A stretch of 64,000 bases of DNA from Photobacterium angustum (GTDB lineage: Bacteria > Pseudomonadota > Gammaproteobacteria > Enterobacterales > Vibrionaceae). The number at the start of each line of letters is the position of its first letter. Position 1 is the stretch's first letter. A model generated the notes under the pieces. That model ran no database searches, had not been told where the DNA came from, and saw only the letters and a program-made list of their open reading frames with translations. The position numbers and the translations under genes are program-made. The DNA is taken from NCBI RefSeq assembly GCF_002954615.1, contig NZ_MSCJ01000003.1:124001-188000 (forward strand), written 5' to 3'. Shown one piece after another: positions 49,683-62,141 of this stretch.

Positions 49683-51401
49683 ATGTTTATACTGACTCGA
49701 TTTTCAGATAAACATAGCCGTCCAATCACACAGTGCAGTTATATGGCAGCCATCGAACTCGAACAAGATTACTACCTTCACAACTTTAAAGCTTTGCTTA
49801 AAACCGTAGAGCAGTATCATGCTTCATTATTAACTACTGATGAAAAGCACTGGTTGCAATCTTTCCAACAGCTTTCAGCCGATGCGCAAATGTTACTGAT
49901 CCGCTTACTATCACGTAAAGGGATCTTGTTTCGTTTTAACAAACTCAATTATGAAGAAATTACAAATATCAACTTAGCTAAAGATGCGCTTATTCATGCT
50001 CAGTTTATTAGCCAAGAAATCACCGCTCTTCACCAGCAACAAGTTATCAGCATCAGTGATATTTTCTCACTCTATACCAAACCAGAGCTACAGCGTTTAT
50101 TCCCAACTCTTATTGATAAAACAGATAAGAAAGCTGAAATACTATTAAAGTTAGAGAGCTATGATGATAGTGAATACTTGCTTAGTGTCATTAGCGAGCC
50201 ACTTGTTATGATTCAACAACAAACACTGCTCGCAAAGTTTCTATTACTGTTTTTTGGTAATAGCCATCAAGATCTTAGCCAATTTGTATTAAGTGATTTA
50301 GGGCTAAATAAATTTGAAAATTACCAGATTGATACCAGCACGCAATTGTTCCACACCACAGAACAAGTAAACCAATGGCTGGCCTTAACCCAATTGTCTG
50401 ACTTATATTGGCGTGCCCATGAAACGAAAGACTACGATACTATTTCTTCCGTTGTACCATTATTGCCAAAAGCTGCTTCATGGTTGCCACTGGAGAATAA
50501 ACGCCAAAAACTTATCAATCATATTGCACGAGATTTAGAGCGTAACTATCAATATGACATAGCACTTGCTCTCTTTCGTCAAACTGAACGTACGCCAAGC
50601 CGTGAACGACAAGCACGAATACTCATGGCACAGCAACAATACCAAGCAGCCTATGATGTAGTGAAAAATATTCAGTATGATCCGAAAAATGAAGATGAAT
50701 ACGGCGTAAGTCTTAGGTTAGAGAAAAAGCTCGCAAAGTCAGTGAATCAAATTTTTACTGCCCCAAAAACGTTTGCTCCAAAAGCTATACAACTGCAACT
50801 TGCTAATCCTGAACGCCAAAGGGTTGAACGCTGTGCTGCTCGCTATTTTGAGTCCCAAGGTTGGACGGTGTTCTATCTTGAGAACCAATTTCTCAACAGC
50901 CTTTTTGGATTAGCAATGTGGGATATTATCTTTGCCCCTATCAAAGGCAGTTTTATTAACCCTTACCAATTAGCGCCACTGGATATGTTCAGTTCAGACT
51001 TTTACCTCAAGCGAAAAGACTTAATTAATGAACGCCTACAAGCGATTGAACAAGGCCACTTTGATGGTTGGCAAACACACTTTGAGACAAAACAAGGGAT
51101 CTCTAACTACTGGGTACATTGGGAGAACTTTAGTCAGCAAGCACTTACATTAGCGCTAAGCCATATACCACCAACTCAATTAGCGATGATGTTTCGTCGA
51201 TTACTAAAAGACTTACGCCACCACCGCTCAGGAATGCCAGATCTGATCATGTTTAATGACACAGGTTATCAGTGGGTAGAAGTCAAAGGACCCGGTGATA
51301 AATTACAAGACCACCAGTTGCGTTGGCTCGCTTTTTTTGACCAACATGGAATTCCCGCACAAGTGGCTTATATTACATTTTCAACTCCTAGCGAAGACTA
51401 A
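49683..51401 (+). CDS. VRR-NUC domain nuclease, bacterial FAN1-like (572 aa)
   Basis: The C-terminal 110 residues hold the VRR-NUC nuclease core: GMPDLIMFNDTGYQWVEVKGPGDKLQDHQLRWL, with the catalytic Asp and the E-V-K pair. Before it is a helical repeat part (ALFRQTERTPSRERQARILM, LENQFLNSLFGLAMWDIIF) and an N-terminal LEQDYYLHNFKALLKTV as in Pseudomonas FAN1. FAN1 proteins cut branched or cross-linked DNA. The ATG at 49683 has AAGG five bases upstream; the ATG at 49743 is an alternative closer to the length of known bacterial relatives. The gene follows trpS2 by 40 bases without a terminator, so it may share the tryptophan control. Confidence 0.9.
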   Translation: MFILTRFSDKHSRPITQCSYMAAIELEQDYYLHNFKALLKTVEQYHASLLTTDEKHWLQSFQQLSADAQMLLIRLLSRKGILFRFNKLNYEEITNINLAKDALIHAQFISQEITALHQQQVISISDIFSLYTKPELQRLFPTLIDKTDKKAEILLKLESYDDSEYLLSVISEPLVMIQQQTLLAKFLLLFFGNSHQDLSQFVLSDLGLNKFENYQIDTSTQLFHTTEQVNQWLALTQLSDLYWRAHETKDYDTISSVVPLLPKAASWLPLENKRQKLINHIARDLERNYQYDIALALFRQTERTPSRERQARILMAQQQYQAAYDVVKNIQYDPKNEDEYGVSLRLEKKLAKSVNQIFTAPKTFAPKAIQLQLANPERQRVERCAARYFESQGWTVFYLENQFLNSLFGLAMWDIIFAPIKGSFINPYQLAPLDMFSSDFYLKRKDLINERLQAIEQGHFDGWQTHFETKQGISNYWVHWENFSQQALTLALSHIPPTQLAMMFRRLLKDLRHHRSGMPDLIMFNDTGYQWVEVKGPGDKLQDHQLRWLAFFDQHGIPAQVAYITFSTPSED

Positions 51402-51493
51402 GCGAATAAATAGACGTTTTTTGCGTTAGCGTAATAAAAGCCTGCCGAAAATTCGTTACCATGCTGCGATTAGCACTAACAGGTATGTTTACA

Positions 51494-51838
51494 ATGAAAA
51501 TTACTGTGGATGGCGGCTCATTTAAGGTCGCAATTGATACTGAGTACGAGGGCCTAGTCGCAGAAGCAACTGCGGTGTATAACGAAACATTAGAGCAGGC
51601 AAAAACAGCAGATAAAGCTATACTGCGCTTTCTTCAAATCATTCTTGAACACCGTGATAATGACGACGCTATCGGTTATGCCGTATTAGGCTTACTTGGC
51701 TGGTATAACAAAAAAATTAATTCTGTTACAGATAAAGATATCGAGCTAAATCTACCCAAAATCCTACCGCACTTATTGAATCCGACGGGGGATTTAACCG
51801 CATTCAATCCCGTGGAAAAAACGACGTTCGCGCATTAA
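51494..51838 (+). CDS. Hypothetical protein (114 aa)
   Basis: I do not recognise the family. A small soluble protein starting MKITVDGGSFKVAIDTEYEGLVAEA, with a helical middle (AILRFLQIILEHRDNDDAIGYAVLGLLGWY) and a polar end. The ATG at 51494 has AGGT about nine bases before it; in-frame ATGs at 51461 and 51485 are worse placed. It stands between the VRR-NUC gene and another unknown gene. Codon use is normal for the window. Confidence 0.65.
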   Translation: MKITVDGGSFKVAIDTEYEGLVAEATAVYNETLEQAKTADKAILRFLQIILEHRDNDDAIGYAVLGLLGWYNKKINSVTDKDIELNLPKILPHLLNPTGDLTAFNPVEKTTFAH

Positions 51839-52118
51839 TCATTTTATTGTAAGTGCCTATTACTCAATAACGATAATAGGCATTATTGCTAGATTAAAAA
51901 CCTTAGCATTACACTATTTACTCACGTCATTTATCCTCTGTAAGCCCAACGTGACGCCTATAAATATAAACTTTTTATCAGTAACTGTTTGTTTATGACA
52001 CGCTTATAACAAACATGCTAGTATAGCGTCATTGAAAAATAGCCCACTATGTGACTCTACTATTACCTCAGTAATAGTATGATATTATTGTTAATACCTG
52101 TTTCAACTCGGTACTCGA

Positions 52119-52691
52119 ATGAACCAATCAGAACTATTATTAGACGTTAGTACTCACGCTTTACTACACCTAGAATTCAAAAAACTAGATAAACGACTAA
52201 GCCTTGCAGAAAAAAATAATATATTGGTTCAATATCTAAAACCAATCGTTAAATCTCATCAGTATCGACTAGTAAAGAAAACGACGAAAAGCTGGCTACA
52301 AATGGGTAGAAAGCTAAATACCGATTTCGAAGCAACATTAAATCAAGAACGCGAACGTTTGCAACAAATGAGCTCAACCGATCTCTACCAGTTTATTGCC
52401 CTTATTCAAGAGATCGAAACAGAGCTGGATACTAAAGCACAGTATTCACTGGCACACGCGATCGATCTTAATGCGCGTTATGGCAAAGTTTTGGTCTGTG
52501 TTGTCGATGAAGATCTAACATCAAGCTTTGATGAAGATGGTTTAATGACCAAAGCAACACAAATACTCTTTATTGGCGACGAAAAGTTGAAAGATCAATT
52601 TTCTTCAATTGTTGATAAGAGCACAGGCTTCCAATCTGTCATTGCTTATGAAGATGAAAACCATTTACGTATTGAGCTATTTCGTCTTTAA
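52119..52691 (+). CDS. Hypothetical protein (190 aa)
   Basis: I do not recognise the family. 190 residues, soluble. The first half is helical and basic (LSLAEKNNILVQYLKPIVKSHQYRLVKKTTKSWLQMG) with a coiled-coil-like run around QERERLQQMSSTDLYQFIALIQEIETEL. The second half alternates strands and acidic turns (VLVCVVDEDLTSSFDEDGLMTKATQILFIGDEKL). The start ATG has a weak ribosome site. A hairpin terminator candidate lies 100 bases after the stop. Confidence 0.7.
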   Translation: MNQSELLLDVSTHALLHLEFKKLDKRLSLAEKNNILVQYLKPIVKSHQYRLVKKTTKSWLQMGRKLNTDFEATLNQERERLQQMSSTDLYQFIALIQEIETELDTKAQYSLAHAIDLNARYGKVLVCVVDEDLTSSFDEDGLMTKATQILFIGDEKLKDQFSSIVDKSTGFQSVIAYEDENHLRIELFRL

Positions 52692-52792
52692 TCACTAAGA
52701 TCTACTGACTAAAAATTTGCAATAGTGTTATCTAGCAAAACCTTGAAGCTCATATTGTTATCTTCTTTTTACAATATACCGAAAAAGCAATA

Positions 52793-52827
52793 GGCCTTTA
52801 CTCTCCCCAAAAAAGTGTAAAGGCTTT
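52793..52827 (+). terminator. Terminator-like hairpin
   Basis: A perfect 8-bp stem GCCTTTAC/GTAAAGGC with a 15-nt loop, but only a short T-run after it. It lies in the 313-base space before the DUF2799 gene, which otherwise shows nothing. Confidence 0.55.
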
Positions 52828-53004
52828 ATCTCATTGATACTGCAATAACATTTCCCCCTTCCTGTGAATATCAAAAATCTTATAAATATCAAAGTGATAA
52901 AAAGCACCTCATTGCGACAAAATAAAATATAAAACATTGTACCTTTATTTTTAACAGTAATACCTTTAGAGTATCCACCTTTATATTTTTGTAACAAGTT
53001 AGCT

Positions 53005-53619
53005 ATGATGATAAAGAATTTAACAACAACACTCCTACTGTGCTCAACATTGAGCGCATGTTCTGTCATGAATCAGCAAGAGTGCCAAACAGCTAACTGG
53101 CAAGCACTTGGTTACATGGATGGCTCTCAAGGTGCCTCTTCTACCCAATTTAACGAACGTAGTTCCGCATGTTCAGAATACAATGTGCGTGCTGATTTTA
53201 AGCAATACCAACTTGGCTATAATAAAGGGCTAACAACGTACTGTACTGAAAGCCATGGCTTTTATGTTGGATCTCATGGCAAGTCTTACCAAGGTGTCTG
53301 TCCACAAAATACCGCCCAAGCCTTTATAAAAGGCTATAACCATGGTCAGCAACTTTATACAGCGCAAGAAAATGTTTCTCGTGCAGAACGAGAATTGAGC
53401 TATGAGCAACATGAAATTGATAATCAAAAAGAGAAATTAAACGATTTAAAAAACAGTTTAATTTACGACCAACTCACACCACGTGAGCGCCGTGAAAAGC
53501 TTGATGAGATTGATGAAATCAATAATAGACCCAACGATCTTAGAAGAAAGCAGCATGAACTTAACAAGTTAAAACAAGAACTTGAAAAAGTAAGAGCACA
53601 AATGAATAAATACTATTAA
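53005..53619 (+). CDS. DUF2799 lipoprotein (204 aa)
   Basis: A lipoprotein signal (LTTTLLLCSTLSAC) is followed by the DUF2799 pattern: CQTANWQALGYMDGSQG, FKQYQLGYNKGLTTYC, FYVGSHGKSYQGVCP and AFIKGYNHGQQLY. The last 80 residues are a charged coiled coil (ELSYEQHEIDNQKEKLNDLKN, HELNKLKQELEKVRAQM). Probably anchored in an envelope membrane. The function of the family is unknown. It ends at a strong terminator. Confidence 0.9.
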   Translation: MMIKNLTTTLLLCSTLSACSVMNQQECQTANWQALGYMDGSQGASSTQFNERSSACSEYNVRADFKQYQLGYNKGLTTYCTESHGFYVGSHGKSYQGVCPQNTAQAFIKGYNHGQQLYTAQENVSRAERELSYEQHEIDNQKEKLNDLKNSLIYDQLTPRERREKLDEIDEINNRPNDLRRKQHELNKLKQELEKVRAQMNKYY

Positions 53620-53628
53620 AACGGCATG

Positions 53629-53668
53629 AAAAAGCCCTTACTCTCGGTACAAAGTAAGGGCTTTAAAT
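53629..53668 (+). terminator. Strong intrinsic terminator
   Basis: A 12-bp stem AAAGCCCTTACT/AGTAAGGGCTTT with a 10-nt loop. It ends the DUF2799 gene. I see no separate convincing terminator after atpC on the minus strand, so this hairpin, 180 bases further on, may also stop the atp transcript. Confidence 0.9.
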
Positions 53669-53849
53669 TGTGATGGGTTTACTGGAGATACCATCAGCAA
53701 TAAATAACATCCATTCTATCTATTACTTTCCTTTCACACCATGATGGTTATGCAAAAGGAATGCCTCCTTGATGGTATAAAACAATATCCGCTTATCTTT
53801 CTATGGTGATTTAGTCCAACAAACGGTCACTGTATTTATTCCATCAAGG

Positions 53850-54293
53850 TTAGCGGCGCATTTGTTTCTGGGTTAATTCAACCGCACGTAATTGTGCCAT
53901 TGCTTTCGCCAGATCCATTTCCGCCATAGCGAAGTTAATATCATCAGCATGCTTGTTGATATTTTCTTCTGCGGCGCGTCGAGCTTCATCAGCGCGAGCC
54001 TTATCAATGTCCTTCCCATGCATTGCCGTATCGGCAAGTACAGTTACTACAGAGGGTTGAACTTCAACAATCCCGCCTGAGATATAAAGGATTTCTTCAG
54101 GATCCTTTAGATCAGTGACAAAACTCGCCACACCAGGTTTTAGTCGGCTCAATAAAGGAGAGTGACCAGGGCGTATACCCAATTCCCCATCAGAGCCAGA
54201 AATTGCCAGCGCATGAGCTGGGCCAGAAAACAATGGACCTTCTGCACTCACAATGTTGAGTTGGAACGTGTTTTCGGTTACGCCAATAGCCAT
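53850..54293 (-). CDS. atpC: F1Fo ATP synthase subunit epsilon
   Basis: 147 residues. N-terminal beta-sandwich FQLNIVSAEGPLFSGPAHALAISGSDGELGIRPGHSPLLSRLKPG and a C-terminal two-helix part (DEARRAAEENINK, AMAQLRAVEL). It is the last gene of the operon, 16 bases behind atpD. Epsilon links the rotor shaft to the F1 head and inhibits ATP hydrolysis. Confidence 0.96.
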   Translation of the reverse strand: MAIGVTENTFQLNIVSAEGPLFSGPAHALAISGSDGELGIRPGHSPLLSRLKPGVASFVTDLKDPEEILYISGGIVEVQPSVVTVLADTAMHGKDIDKARADEARRAAEENINKHADDINFAMAEMDLAKAMAQLRAVELTQKQMRR

Positions 54294-54309
54294 GATGCCT
54301 CCTTACGCC

Positions 54310-55704
<1,395 letters not shown>

Positions 55705-55716
55705 TCAAAATTCTAT

Positions 55717-56589
55717 TTAAACGGCTTGTGCCCCAGCTACGATTTCACTTAGCTCTTGGGTAATAGCTGCTTGACGGGCTTTGTTATAAACAAGCTGTAA
55801 ATCATTAATCAGCTCGCCCGCATTATCGGTTGCCGCTTTCATCGCAACCATTCGCGCTGCTTGTTCACAAGCGATACTCTCAACGGTGCCTTGGTAGACC
55901 TGTGATTCGATATAGCGAAGCATCAGCTCGTTGAGAATTGGTTTTGGATCTGGCTCGTAGATATAGTCCCAGCGGCTTGATTCATTAGCATCCGCTAACT
56001 CTTCTTCTTCAAGCTGAGGGTTAGGTAGCAATTGTGCCACCTTCGGCTTTTGCACCATGGTATTTACAAACTCGTTGTAAACCAGGAACAAGCGGTCAAT
56101 CTTACCCTCGTCGAAAAACTCCAACATGGCGTTAACTGGGCCTAAAATATCTTCAAGTTTTGGTTCATCACCAATACCGGATGTTTGTGCAATCACGTTG
56201 CCGAAACGATGGAAAAACGAAATCGCTTTTGAACCGATCAAGGTGGTATCAACCTCCACCCCTTGATCTTTCCACTGACGCATATCTGCCAGTGCTTTCT
56301 TAAACAAGTTAATGTTCAAGCCACCACATAATCCTCGGTCTGAGGAAATAATGATGTAAGCGACACGTTTTACTTCACGCTCTTCAAGATAGGGATGCTT
56401 GTACTCCAACGAACCAGAAGTCACGTGTCCGATCACTTTACGCATGTTCTCTGCGTAAGGTCGGGTCGCTTCCATGTTCTGTTGAACTTTGCGCATCTTA
56501 CTTGCGGCAACCATCTGCATAGCACTAGTGATCTTTTGCGTATTTTGCACGCTGGCGATCTTAGTGCGGATCTCTTTTGCATTTGACAT
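55717..56589 (-). CDS. atpG: F1Fo ATP synthase subunit gamma
   Basis: 290 residues. N-terminal helix [33 protein letters not shown], the middle [25 protein letters not shown], and the C-terminal helix [43 protein letters not shown]. The two end helices form the rotor shaft inside F1. AGGAG precedes the ATG. Confidence 0.98.
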   Translation of the reverse strand: MSNAKEIRTKIASVQNTQKITSAMQMVAASKMRKVQQNMEATRPYAENMRKVIGHVTSGSLEYKHPYLEEREVKRVAYIIISSDRGLCGGLNINLFKKALADMRQWKDQGVEVDTTLIGSKAISFFHRFGNVIAQTSGIGDEPKLEDILGPVNAMLEFFDEGKIDRLFLVYNEFVNTMVQKPKVAQLLPNPQLEEEELADANESSRWDYIYEPDPKPILNELMLRYIESQVYQGTVESIACEQAARMVAMKAATDNAGELINDLQLVYNKARQAAITQELSEIVAGAQAV

Positions 56590-56647
56590 GGTTAGCTCCT
56601 ATCTACATTCATACTGCATCGTACTTGGACGGAAATGTTCTCGTCGC

Positions 56648-58189
56648 TTAGTACGACTGGGTATCAACGAATGTTTTTAGAAGCTGGTGCAAGCTTGCTT
56701 CGATGTCATCGTTGTAATCACCAGACTCATTAATTTTTGCTAGTAATTCAGCTGACTGACTCTTAGCAAATGCCATTAATGCTTCTTCAAATGCACCGAT
56801 TTGAGATAACTCAACGTTATTCAAATAACCTTTCTCCGCAGAGAAAATAGCAAGTGCTTGCTCAGCGACAGACATAGGTGCGTACTGCTTTTGCTTCATT
56901 AGCTCAGTTACTTTTTCACCATGGTCTAGCTGTTTACGTGTAGCATCATCAAGATCCGATGAGAACTGAGCAAAGGCTGCTAATTCACGATACTGTGCAA
57001 GTGCGGTACGAATACCACCAGACAGTTTCTTAATGATCTTAGTCTGCGCGGCACCACCAACACGAGATACCGAAATACCCGGGTCAACCGCTGGACGTAA
57101 GCCTGCGTTGAACAAGTTAGTCTGCAAGAAGATCTGACCATCAGTAATCGAAATTACGTTGGTTGGTACGAAAGCTGATACGTCACCCGCTTGGGTTTCA
57201 ATGATAGGTAACGCAGTTAATGAACCTGTTTGACCTTTCACTTCACCGTTAGTAAAACGCTCAACATAGTTAGCATTTACACGTGATGCACGCTCTAGTA
57301 GACGTGAGTGAAGGTAGAAGACATCACCAGGGAAGGCTTCACGACCCGGTGGACGCTTAAGCAATAGTGAGATTTGACGGTAAGCAACAGCCTGCTTAGA
57401 CAGGTCATCATAAACAATCAGAGCATCTTCACCACGGTCACGGAAGTATTCACCCATAGTACAACCCGCATACGGGGCTAGGTATTGAAGGGCTGCCGCT
57501 TCAGACGCTGATGCTACAACAACAATGGTATTTTTAAGCGCGCCGTTTTCTTCTAACTTACGCACAACGTTAGCAATTGTTGATGCTTTTTGACCAATGG
57601 CCACATACACAGAGTAAATACCAGAATCTTTCTGGTTAATGATGGCATCAATCGCCATCGCTGTTTTACCTGTCTGGCGGTCACCGATGATCAACTCACG
57701 CTGACCACGACCGATTGGCACCATAGAGTCAACCGCTTTGTAACCAGTCTGGATTGGCTGATCAACCGATTTACGATCGATTACACCGGGTGCGATTATT
57801 TCAACAGGCGCAAAGCCATCGTTGTCAATCGCGCCTTTACCATCAATAGGCTGACCAAGGGTGTTAACAACACGACCCAATAAACCTTTACCTACTGGCA
57901 CTTGGAGGATACGACCGGTACCTGTTACTTTCATGCCTTCAGCAAGATCAGCGTAAGGACCCATCACTACCGCACCTACAGAGTGACGCTCTAAGTTAAG
58001 TGCCAATGCATAACGGTTGTCTGGAAGTTCAATCATCTCACCTTGCATAACATCAGCAAGACCATTGATAACAATAATACCGTCGCTTACAGAGACGATA
58101 GTACCTTCATTACGTGCCTGACTGGTCACGTTAAAGGTGGCGATTCGTTGTCTAATTAAATCGCTAATTTCGTTGGAATTCAGTTGCAT
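56648..58189 (-). CDS. atpA: F1Fo ATP synthase subunit alpha
   Basis: 513 residues, the same as E. coli. Walker A GDRQTGKT, the regulatory-site [21 protein letters not shown] region, [63 protein letters not shown] and the arginine-finger VSRVGGAAQ. Non-catalytic nucleotide subunit of F1. It lies between atpH and atpG. Confidence 0.98.
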   Translation of the reverse strand: MQLNSNEISDLIRQRIATFNVTSQARNEGTIVSVSDGIIVINGLADVMQGEMIELPDNRYALALNLERHSVGAVVMGPYADLAEGMKVTGTGRILQVPVGKGLLGRVVNTLGQPIDGKGAIDNDGFAPVEIIAPGVIDRKSVDQPIQTGYKAVDSMVPIGRGQRELIIGDRQTGKTAMAIDAIINQKDSGIYSVYVAIGQKASTIANVVRKLEENGALKNTIVVVASASEAAALQYLAPYAGCTMGEYFRDRGEDALIVYDDLSKQAVAYRQISLLLKRPPGREAFPGDVFYLHSRLLERASRVNANYVERFTNGEVKGQTGSLTALPIIETQAGDVSAFVPTNVISITDGQIFLQTNLFNAGLRPAVDPGISVSRVGGAAQTKIIKKLSGGIRTALAQYRELAAFAQFSSDLDDATRKQLDHGEKVTELMKQKQYAPMSVAEQALAIFSAEKGYLNNVELSQIGAFEEALMAFAKSQSAELLAKINESGDYNDDIEASLHQLLKTFVDTQSY

Positions 58190-58202
58190 ATCTAATTACC
58201 TA

Positions 58203-58751
58203 TTACGCCTGAAGGCTTGTAGCAAGTCGGTTGATAGAGCTTTTTAGCGAGCCATCAATCACCATTTCACCGGCTTTGATTAGCATTCCGCCAACTAGCG
58301 ACTCATCAATGTGACAATCAAGCTCAACACTGCGATTTAATTTCTTTTGCAGCGCCTGTATCAGGTTCGCTTTCTGCTCATCTGTTAACGGCTCGGTTGT
58401 TGTTACTGTCGCTGTTATCATGCGCTCATGATCTTCTTTCAGCTCATGGAACAATTCAGCAACTTGCGCAATCACATTTAGACGTCCATTTTCAGCCATT
58501 ACTCTGATCAGGTTCTGGCCATGTTCATCCAGCAGCCCCTCACAAACGCCCAAGAACATGTCAGTAAACGCTGATGAGTCATGCTCGCCAAACTGCTCGC
58601 TATCTTCAATTTGCTGAGCAATAACGGGTTGGCTAGCAACCGTTGCTGCGATAATTAACATTTGCTCCCATTGTTCCAATGCATCATTGGCAAGAGCGAA
58701 ATCAAACGCTGCTTTGGCATAGGGCTGAGCAATAGTTAGTGGATCTGACAT
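58203..58751 (-). CDS. atpH: F1Fo ATP synthase subunit delta
   Basis: 182 residues starting DPLTIAQPYAKAAFDFALANDALEQWEQML, with the conserved C-terminal VELDCHIDESLVGGMLIKAGEMVIDGSLKSSINRLA. It joins F1 to the peripheral stalk. GGAG precedes the ATG, and the gene is 13 bases from atpA. Confidence 0.97.
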   Translation of the reverse strand: MSDPLTIAQPYAKAAFDFALANDALEQWEQMLIIAATVASQPVIAQQIEDSEQFGEHDSSAFTDMFLGVCEGLLDEHGQNLIRVMAENGRLNVIAQVAELFHELKEDHERMITATVTTTEPLTDEQKANLIQALQKKLNRSVELDCHIDESLVGGMLIKAGEMVIDGSLKSSINRLATSLQA

Positions 58752-58765
58752 AATGTGCTCTCCGC

Positions 58766-59236
58766 TTACATATCCTTGATGAGTTTATTAACAAGATCGC
58801 GGTTAGCATCTGTGTCTAAGTTACGGTTAATCAGTTTCTGCGCCGTTTCAATCACAATGTCAGACATTTCTGCACGGAGTTCTTGGCGAAGACGATTACG
58901 ATCACTTTCCACTTCAGCATTGCCCTGAGCAATAATGCGAGCTTTTTCTTTCTCACCTTCCGCTTGGGCTTCTTCGATAATTTGAGCGCGACGCTTATTA
59001 CCTTGCTCGACTAATTCATTTGCACTTTTCTTCGCATCATCCAGAAGCTTTTCACCATTAGCTTTTGCTAATTCAAGTTCTTTTGACGCGTTTTCGGTAT
59101 GAATCAGTCCTTCAGCGATTTCGCGCTGACGTTGGTCAATTAACGCAGTTAGCGGTGGCCAAACATATTTCATACAGAGCCAAACAAAAATCACGAATGA
59201 GATTGCCTGACCAAGCATGGTTGCATTTAAATTCAT
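58766..59236 (-). CDS. atpF: F1Fo ATP synthase subunit b
   Basis: 156 residues: one N-terminal membrane helix (MNLNATMLGQAISFVIFVWLCMKYVWPPL) and a long charged coiled coil (ELAKANGEKLLDDAKKSANELVEQGNKRRAQIIEEAQ). A dimer forms the peripheral stalk. GAGG precedes the ATG. Confidence 0.97.
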   Translation of the reverse strand: MNLNATMLGQAISFVIFVWLCMKYVWPPLTALIDQRQREIAEGLIHTENASKELELAKANGEKLLDDAKKSANELVEQGNKRRAQIIEEAQAEGEKEKARIIAQGNAEVESDRNRLRQELRAEMSDIVIETAQKLINRNLDTDANRDLVNKLIKDM

Positions 59237-59288
59237 ACCATCCTCACTATTTAAATAACGTTATGATTTATAACGGTAGTTCTGGCTA

Positions 59289-59525
59289 TTAAGCCACAGC
59301 AAAGATGATGTAAAGACCAATACCCACACCAATCATAGGTACCGCATCCACAAGACCCATCATGATAAAAAACTGAGTACGTAGCATAGGGGTTAAATCA
59401 GGTTGACGTGCAACACCTTCAAGGTATTTACCAGCAAGATTACCGATACCAGCTGCCGCACCTGCCGCACCTAAACCAATGAGAAGCGCACCAGCAACGT
59501 AAAGAACTGCACTTACAATATCCAT
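59289..59525 (-). CDS. atpE: F1Fo ATP synthase subunit c (proton type)
   Basis: 78 residues: a two-helix hairpin with glycine-rich [12 protein letters not shown] in helix 1, the polar loop ARQPD, and the ion-carrying D60 in [13 protein letters not shown]. An Asp at this site without the Gln and Ser ligands of Na+ types indicates a proton-driven ring. The ATG at 59525 follows GGAG. An in-frame TTG at 59537 overlaps that ribosome site and is not the start. Confidence 0.97.
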   Translation of the reverse strand: MDIVSAVLYVAGALLIGLGAAGAAAGIGNLAGKYLEGVARQPDLTPMLRTQFFIMMGLVDAVPMIGVGIGLYIIFAVA

Positions 59526-59578
59526 GAATGACTCCAAAAATTTATTTAATAGATAAAACTTAAATCGAACTTAATTTA

Positions 59579-60746
<1,168 letters not shown>

Positions 60747-61017
60747 TTCTAATCCTCTTTATTTATGCAATAACCTGCTAAACCCCTCCATTTCAACTTG
60801 TTATAGATTATTTCAACTTATGATCAAACTCACACACACATGAATAATGAATAACATCGCAAGAGAAAATAACCTCACCAAGAGCAAATATCTCATCAAC
60901 TAAAATGTTAAGTAAATATTAAATACCAAAGCAGAAAAGTGTTATTTTCCGTAATGCAAATTGCAATACATTTAAAATCAATAACTTTGCCGCCACCTCT
61001 TGATGATTAAAATTTAC

Positions 61018-61031
61018 GTGATCGTTATCAC
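61018..61031. promoter_or_regulatory. CRP/FNR-like dyad upstream of atpI
   Basis: GTGATCGTTATCAC keeps the CRP core GTGA-N6-TCAC exactly and also resembles an FNR site with G in place of T at the outer positions. It lies 272 bases upstream of the atpI start. Confidence 0.5.
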
Positions 61032-61356
61032 TAACGCCATTAAAAAAAATGAAATCAATGTTTTTCATTTTTGAGCAAGTAAATGATTGCAGCCCGAATG
61101 GATTATATTGTAAGCAAAGCGAATAATTATGTATTCACATCAATAATCAAAATGAGCGAAATACAAAACTTTCGACGTACTAATAATTATTATCAACCAT
61201 AAAAGTTGACGGTTATTTGCTATTTATTGTCTTTTTTTGCAATAAATTTCAATTTTAAAACGTCAAAATCACGCGATTTAAGCTCATATTCTTCCTCTTT
61301 CACTGCTAGATCAAGGAAGAAAAGCGATAACAACCAACACAGGAAGGGCGTACTCT

Positions 61357-61422
61357 ATGGCGAAAAAAGAAGAAAAAGGAAAAAAAATAACTGACTGTAT
61401 ATATAGTCAGATTATTTTTTAA
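61357..61422 (+). other. Possible small transcript or micro-ORF (21 codons) ending in a terminator
   Basis: AGGAAGGG stands 10-17 bases before an ATG that opens MAKKEEKGKKITDCIYSQIIF. The frame overlaps a hairpin and T-run at its end, which is more typical of a small RNA or attenuated leader than of a protein gene. It may be either. Confidence 0.3.
61391..61420 (+). terminator. Isolated intrinsic terminator
   Basis: CTGACT/AGTCAG stem with an 8-nt AT loop, followed by ATTATTTTTT. No annotated gene ends here on the plus strand, so it marks an unrecognised transcript. Confidence 0.6.
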
Positions 61423-61637
61423 AATAAGGAAGCGGAACAACGTACTTATTTAAAATGAGATGTTACAGAATGAAATAATAAGATGATGATAAACAAAGGT
61501 AATAAAAGCCCTTAACGGCACTAAAAAACTTTCATTTTTAAGCTCAACAAATATAAATCAACGCTCATTAAAAGCGATTTTCAACGTTGTAATTTACAAT
61601 TCTAAGTCATAAAAAACAGACAATATTATATTTATAA

Positions 61638-61658
61638 TATCGCTCACTGCGAGCGATA
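61638..61658. promoter_or_regulatory. 8-bp palindrome
   Basis: TATCGCTC-ACTGC-GAGCGATA, a perfect dyad with a 5-base centre and no T-run, 480 bases before the AraC gene. Candidate operator. Confidence 0.45.
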
Positions 61659-62141
61659 ATATGCACCAAGCACAGAGCATAAATAATACATTAAAAATAA
61701 AATATAAAAGTCAATATATGCATCCAGTCCTAAATATAAAATAGAGAAGGTAAGAATTGCTAAATTCAGCCATTATATTTACCAATTAGGGTTATATATA
61801 ATAAATATGAATCGTAATAAAAATAGAGCTATCCGACAAAATTTATCGACTGTTTGAGCTATAATTATAGATTAACAACTTTGACATACGTAGAATCAGC
61901 ACAAAATAAACAATATTAATGTGCTACAAACATTGCTAATGTAAATAAACAAAACAACGATGATACATATTTACTGATAAAGAAATAAAGACAACGACAC
62001 ATAGCTGTTACTTTAAAGACACATTATCAACTAACTGATAACCGCATTTAGTAACATTAATTTTTACCCTCTATTTAATCTTGTCTTTTAATACGCTGGT
62101 ATGTTTCTGAGATGTAACTTTTATGAGGTATATAAGTAACA

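Larger units (their letters stand above)
60747..62141. other. 1.4-kb AT-rich region between the atp operon and the AraC gene
   Basis: No convincing full-size gene. It must hold the atp promoter at its left and the AraC promoter at its right. Within it are a CRP/FNR-like dyad (61018), a small frame ending in a terminator (61357-61422) and a palindrome (61638). Rsm and par genes that precede atpI at the canonical locus of related bacteria are absent. Confidence 0.6.

Noticed and set aside
52758..53069. 103-codon minus-strand frame before the DUF2799 gene
   Set aside because: It overlaps the DUF2799 start antisense and a hairpin, with no ribosome site or recognisable motif.
61206..61394. 62-codon plus-strand frame in the atp upstream region
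   Set aside because: It starts at TTG without a ribosome site, has a low-complexity basic end (KKRRKRKKNN) from an A-rich run, and overlaps the better-supported terminator and micro-ORF.
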